A stretch of DNA of 8,818 nt, from positions 1 to 8,818 of the forward strand of contig JBCDBH010000251.1 of assembly GCA_039184055.1 (NCBI GenBank), read 5' to 3'. This DNA comes from JBCDBH01 sp039184055. GTDB taxonomy: Bacteria; Acidobacteriota; Thermoanaerobaculia; Multivoradales; J023. This document shows positions 5,098 to 8,818 of the stretch, in pieces (the first letter of the stretch is position 1; every line of letters starts with the position of its first letter). Under the pieces are notes generated by a model that was not told where the DNA came from, searched no databases, and saw only the letters and a program-made list of their open reading frames with translations. The position numbers were made by a program, and so were the translations under genes.

Positions 5098-8000
5098 ATG
5101 TCGACACGCGCCGCCTTCTTTTTGCTTCTTTCGTTCGCCACGATCGGGGTCGCCACGATCGCGGTCGCCAGCGAACCGATCGTCGAGATCGACGATCTTC
5201 CCGTCGCCGGCCCCCACCACACCGCGATCGAATTGCCGTCCTTTGGCCGCTATAGCTTCGAGGTCACGAGCCCGAGCGGCACCGCGATCTCGGTGGTCGA
5301 TCGGATGAGCGGCCCGACCGCGACGTACGGGGCGATCGGCATCGAAGACGGTCGTCTCGATGTTTTTGCCGAAGCTGGCGATGTGTTGGTGCGCACCGAG
5401 GGCGCCCTCGACGCCACGGGAACGGCCAAGCTCACGGTGACCCCATCACAGGAAGCCAATGCGCCGATCCCACGGCTGCCACGACTCCGCCAGATCGACA
5501 CCGAGCTCGACGATCATCAAGAACGCTCGTATTGGCTCGACATCCAGACTCGGGAGCTGGTGATCGTCGAAGCGGCCGGCCGTCACCTCACCGACCTTCG
5601 TTTGTGGCAAGACGGTGGCTGGCTGGTCGATGCATCGCCGACGTGCACCGTCACCGAGCCACGAAGCGGGCGTCCGCTGTGGTCGTGTTTGCTGGTCAGC
5701 CGGCTCGATCCCGGGCTCTACAAGCTCACCGCGTATGGCGGTCCGGAACAAACGTGGAGCGACGACGACGGCACTCGCCCGCTCTATCTGCGTCGGGACG
5801 TGCCCCATCTCACGAGCGCCGGTCGCCGCCACGACACGGTGAGCCCTTTCGGGCACGATCACTATCGTCTTTCGGCCCCGGCGAACTATGTCCGGCTCAG
5901 TCTGCCGCGCGCCACTGACGCCCGTCTCGAGATCCGCTCGTGGAACGACGACACGCTCTTCGATCGTCGACGTGGCCAAACGGCGAGGATCACCAAAGAG
6001 TCGAGCCCACCGATCGCCGAGCTCCGCTCGAACGACAACGAGCGGGTGGTGACGGTGAGCGGTCAGGCCGATCAAGCCTATGTGCTCGACTTCTTCGACG
6101 ATGCGACCCAGCACCGCATCACCGAAACGGGTCGTCATTGGCTTTCGACCGTGCACGCCGGCGACGCCCGTGACCGGCTCGACACCACGGCGATTCTGAT
6201 CGCCCATCCGAATCGTGGCAACGGTCGGATTCAGGACACCCGAGTCGTCGAGCTGGGTCCCGGACGCGGCTGGGCTCGACGTACCAACGTGCTCGGCACG
6301 GTGACGCTCTTCTTCGCCATCGAGCAAGCGGGACGGTACCGAGTCGCGATCGACGACGCGGTGCCGGTGACGGTACGGGTCGAGCCGTTTTTTCTCAGGC
6401 CACCGGAGAACTACCGACCCCCAACGCCACGGGGCAACGATTCGACGTGGGATCTGGCGCGTGGGCTCTTCGTGCTCACCGTCGACCCGAGCGCCACGGG
6501 TGGGGTGACCTCCCTGACGCTCCACGCCGAAAACGATCCACCCCCCGAAGCGCGTGACCAGCCGACGATGTCCGAAGCTCGGTTCCCCACGATCCAGCTC
6601 GAACCTCGCACCGACTATCTCCTGGTCACCAACGCCACCGGCGCTCCGGGCGGTATCCAGCTGCGGCCTTTGCCGCTCGACGCCGATCGCGCCCCCCTGG
6701 CCATCACGCTGGCACCGGGCGAGATCGTCAGCCTTCCGGTACGCCAAGGCGAGCCCGGGCACTTCACCATTCCGACGTCGACCCCGATCGCCCTGTCGCG
6801 CGATGGCGCGATCTGGCAGACGTCGACCGATACTGGAACCACCTTGCCGAGCCGTGTCACCGAGACGGTGTGGCTACGCAACGATGGCGATCGCGAAGCG
6901 CGAGCCGACCTGCGATTCACACCGCTCGACCGACTCGAAGAAACGCCACTGGCGCCGCTTCCCGATGAGGCTCTCGCCGCCATCCCGACCTTCCCGAGGC
7001 TCGAGGATGGCAAGACGCTTCCCGTCGATCTCGACTCGCAAACCGTCGAGACCTTCCAGCTCGACGCGTACGAACCGGCGCTTTATCGCATCGAAACCAC
7101 CGGGCTGCTCGACACCTTCGCCACCATCCGCACCCGCGCGACGCCACGTCTCGCCACGGCCGATGGCGGTGGCAGTGGCCGCAATCTGGCTCTCCAGACC
7201 TATCTCCGTCCGGGTGCCTATCAGGTGAGCCTGCGCACCAACGGACCGAGCGCCGGTCGGGCCGGTCTGACCGCCTCGCGTACGACGCTGCGCGACGGAG
7301 GCCGTCTCGACGCTCAACACATCGCGCGTGGCACCACCACCGAAGACGAAGCGGTGGCCTACCAAATCAACATTGAAGGGGTCGCCGGCGAACGGCCCGA
7401 TCGCTATCGCCTCCAGGTGCTCAGCTCGGGGAAACCGACCCTGGTCCGGCTCGAAGATGCCGAGGGCTGGCCACAGATCGCGCCGGTGATCCTCGCCGAT
7501 CGGGAGATCGAGCTCGACGCCGGCTCGTATCGCCTCATCGTCCTGCCCTCGTCGGTGCCGACCCGCCACATCGCGCGGCTCGAAACGGTACGCGACACGC
7601 CTCGCTTTTCCGGACACGGCCCCCACGCGTTGCCACTCGACACGACCGTCGAGCACCGCTGGCTCGAGCCTCGGGAGGAAGGAGCCGAACGCACCCCCGA
7701 TCAATGGCGTTTCGATCTCGGCGCTCCCGCCACCACAACCGTCACGCTCGACGGCGAAATGGCGGGAACGCTGGTACCGCTCGACGGGCAAAGCGACGCG
7801 GTGGCGATTCCACCGGGCCGGGGCTGGCGTGGCGAGCTGGCGGCGGGATCGTGGCGTCTCGACACGGTGTGCTCGCGGATCAACCACGGCGCGGTCTACA
7901 CGGTGGGGGTACGCACCGACGAGCTCCTACCGGGTCGTGAACGCGACGTCGACGTTCCGGTGTCGATTCCGGTTTCGGTCGGTCGTCAGTCGCTGGTCGA

Positions 8001-8818
8001 GCTCAGCTCGTTCGGGGGCGCCGACGTCCGCGCGACGCTCGTCGACCGAGAAGGAGCGATCGTCGCCCGCGCCGACGATCGCGCGAACGATTGGAATTTC
8101 CTCATTGCCGAGACGTTGGAACCGGGCCGCTACCGGCTCGATGTCGAGCCGGTGGGCACGTCGCAAGCACGCGTGGCGGTACGCATGGCGACCCGTGGCG
8201 AACGCGTCGAGACCGGGCTCGGCCTGGGTCGGGATCTCACCGTGATCCCGGGAGACGACGTCCTACGGATCGGCTTGAGCGTCGACAACGACGACGACCT
8301 CCTGCTGATCCGCGCGTCGAGCACCGAGCCACTCGGTGCGAGCCTGCTCACCCAAGGCGACTCGTCGAACCCCCAAGCGCTGACGACACAGACCGGCAAC
8401 GAGATCGACATCATGGTGGCGCTCGACCGCCAGGGACGCTACGAGCTGCTTCTGTGGTCGCTCGACAGCCGTGGCGGCGAAGCGACCATCCGAGCCGAGA
8501 CGGTCGCGGTGCCACGTCACGCTGTGACCAGCGCCAGCGGCCGCGTGTCGACATCGCGTTTTCTCTTCGCTGGCCGGACCTACTACGCCGCCCGGCTCAG
8601 CTCGGTGGACTGCCTGCGCTTGTCCGAGGGAGCACGGGTCGGTCTCGCTGGCGAGACCTTGCGCGTCGCCGATCCGCTGGTATGGGCGGCGACCGATTTG
8701 ATAGCCGTCGCGCCCGGAGAACTGGTCGCGCAGCCCCAGCGTTTTCCCGCCGACGGCACGCTCGACGTCACGCTGAGTGCCGACCGTGAGCTGGTTTGCC
8801 GTTTCGACGACACCTTCG
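5098..8818 (+). CDS. Very large modular secreted protein, 3' end outside window
   Basis: An uninterrupted frame of 1240 codons runs off the right edge. The start has a GGAG site and a signal peptide: STR, then hydrophobic FFLLLSFATIGVATIAVAS, with cleavage near 24-25. I do not recognise the family. The protein appears all-beta, with a recurring strand motif (P/A)G(x)Y(x)(L/V)(x)V at Y52, Y208, Y414, Y708, Y770, Y811, W919, Y1012 and Y1115. The last four sit roughly 93-108 residues apart, suggesting tandem ~100-residue beta-sandwich modules of the Ig or PPC (bacterial pre-peptidase C-terminal) kind. Residues ~150-215 form a distinct module (DLRLWQDGGWLVDASP, then LDPGLYKLTAYGG) with Cys183/Cys197 as a possible disulfide. 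Cysteine is otherwise rare (925, 1172, 1234). No hydrolase motif, transmembrane segment or sorting signal is visible in the part present; an enzymatic or anchoring domain could follow downstream. The function is unknown; a surface or secreted structural or binding protein is plausible. Confidence 0.85.
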   Translation, partial: MSTRAAFFLLLSFATIGVATIAVASEPIVEIDDLPVAGPHHTAIELPSFGRYSFEVTSPSGTAISVVDRMSGPTATYGAIGIEDGRLDVFAEAGDVLVRTEGALDATGTAKLTVTPSQEANAPIPRLPRLRQIDTELDDHQERSYWLDIQTRELVIVEAAGRHLTDLRLWQDGGWLVDASPTCTVTEPRSGRPLWSCLLVSRLDPGLYKLTAYGGPEQTWSDDDGTRPLYLRRDVPHLTSAGRRHDTVSPFGHDHYRLSAPANYVRLSLPRATDARLEIRSWNDDTLFDRRRGQTARITKESSPPIAELRSNDNERVVTVSGQADQAYVLDFFDDATQHRITETGRHWLSTVHAGDARDRLDTTAILIAHPNRGNGRIQDTRVVELGPGRGWARRTNVLGTVTLFFAIEQAGRYRVAIDDAVPVTVRVEPFFLRPPENYRPPTPRGNDSTWDLARGLFVLTVDPSATGGVTSLTLHAENDPPPEARDQPTMSEARFPTIQLEPRTDYLLVTNATGAPGGIQLRPLPLDADRAPLAITLAPGEIVSLPVRQGEPGHFTIPTSTPIALSRDGAIWQTSTDTGTTLPSRVTETVWLRNDGDREARADLRFTPLDRLEETPLAPLPDEALAAIPTFPRLEDGKTLPVDLDSQTVETFQLDAYEPALYRIETTGLLDTFATIRTRATPRLATADGGGSGRNLALQTYLRPGAYQVSLRTNGPSAGRAGLTASRTTLRDGGRLDAQHIARGTTTEDEAVAYQINIEGVAGERPDRYRLQVLSSGKPTLVRLEDAEGWPQIAPVILADREIELDAGSYRLIVLPSSVPTRHIARLETVRDTPRFSGHGPHALPLDTTVEHRWLEPREEGAERTPDQWRFDLGAPATTTVTLDGEMAGTLVPLDGQSDAVAIPPGRGWRGELAAGSWRLDTVCSRINHGAVYTVGVRTDELLPGRERDVDVPVSIPVSVGRQSLVELSSFGGADVRATLVDREGAIVARADDRANDWNFLIAETLEPGRYRLDVEPVGTSQARVAVRMATRGERVETGLGLGRDLTVIPGDDVLRIGLSVDNDDDLLLIRASSTEPLGASLLTQGDSSNPQALTTQTGNEIDIMVALDRQGRYELLLWSLDSRGGEATIRAETVAVPRHAVTSASGRVSTSRFLFAGRTYYAARLSSVDCLRLSEGARVGLAGETLRVADPLVWAATDLIAVAPGELVAQPQRFPADGTLDVTLSADRELVCRFDDTF
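5137..5166 (+). repeat. 15-bp tandem duplication inside the signal peptide
   Basis: The units gccacgatcggggtc (5137-5151) and gccacgatcgcggtc (5152-5166) differ at one base. They encode ATIGV and ATIAV in the hydrophobic core of the giant protein's signal peptide, so the duplication lengthened the core by five residues in frame. Confidence 0.85.

Noticed and set aside
4700..5107. 135-residue minus-strand frame containing MCRACGEVVPK, which resembles a zinc-ribbon knuckle
   Set aside because: Only one Cys-x2-Cys pair is present, the rest is Arg/Trp-rich low-plausibility sequence, part of it is translated from the 15-bp and 14-bp repeats, and it overlaps the starts of both flanking genes.
5446..6762. 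438-residue minus-strand open frame opposite the giant gene
   Set aside because: It is antisense to a longer uninterrupted frame with a signal peptide and a ribosome binding site. Its Arg/Gly/Val-rich composition is typical of the antisense shadow of GC-rich codons, and no family motif is seen.
6874..7887. 337-residue minus-strand open frame opposite the giant gene
   Set aside because: Same reasoning: an antisense shadow without signal peptide, domain motif or ribosome binding site.

Overview
This is a GC-rich bacterial window whose genes mostly encode exported proteins. Signal peptides, one lipobox lipoprotein and periplasmic-type products point to a Gram-negative-type cell envelope. The secreted peptidase ends in an FESGDTS..W tail, and the copper-binding lipoprotein has an 'NRKGEVVGM..MTMPFP' variant of the CusF motif. 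From memory I associate both with GC-rich environmental lineages such as Acidobacteriota (Thermoanaerobaculia-like). That placement is a low-confidence inference; myxobacterial or gammaproteobacterial origin is not excluded.

Layout: (1) 3-860 (+) is the 3' part of a hypothetical exported protein, cut by the window start. (2) 1007-2770 (+) is a complete secreted M14 zinc carboxypeptidase with propeptide, catalytic domain, C-terminal beta domain and short terminal tail. (3) 2780-3334 (-) is a DinB/DUF1569-like four-helix protein, convergent with the peptidase. (4) 3444-4115 (+) is a small, acidic, repetitive periplasmic protein resembling DUF4097 proteins. Its leader carries a GC hairpin with a UNCG-type tetraloop next to the ribosome binding site. 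(5) 4131-4703 (-) is a CusF-like copper-binding lipoprotein with a seven-histidine tail, convergent with gene 4. (6) 4704-5097 is a repeat-bearing stretch without a convincing gene. (7) 5098-8818 (+) is the first 1240 codons of a very large secreted protein that runs off the end of the window.

Strand order is +,+,-,+,-,+, so no multi-gene operon is evident except possibly genes 1 and 2 (146 bp apart). The common thread is export: five of six products look envelope-associated or secreted. Only the copper lipoprotein has a clear metal role, and nothing in the sequence ties the genes into one pathway. The most novel item is the giant modular secreted protein, whose family I do not recognise. Several independent short in-register tandem duplications (14, 15, 15 and 18 bp) cluster between 4141 and 5166.
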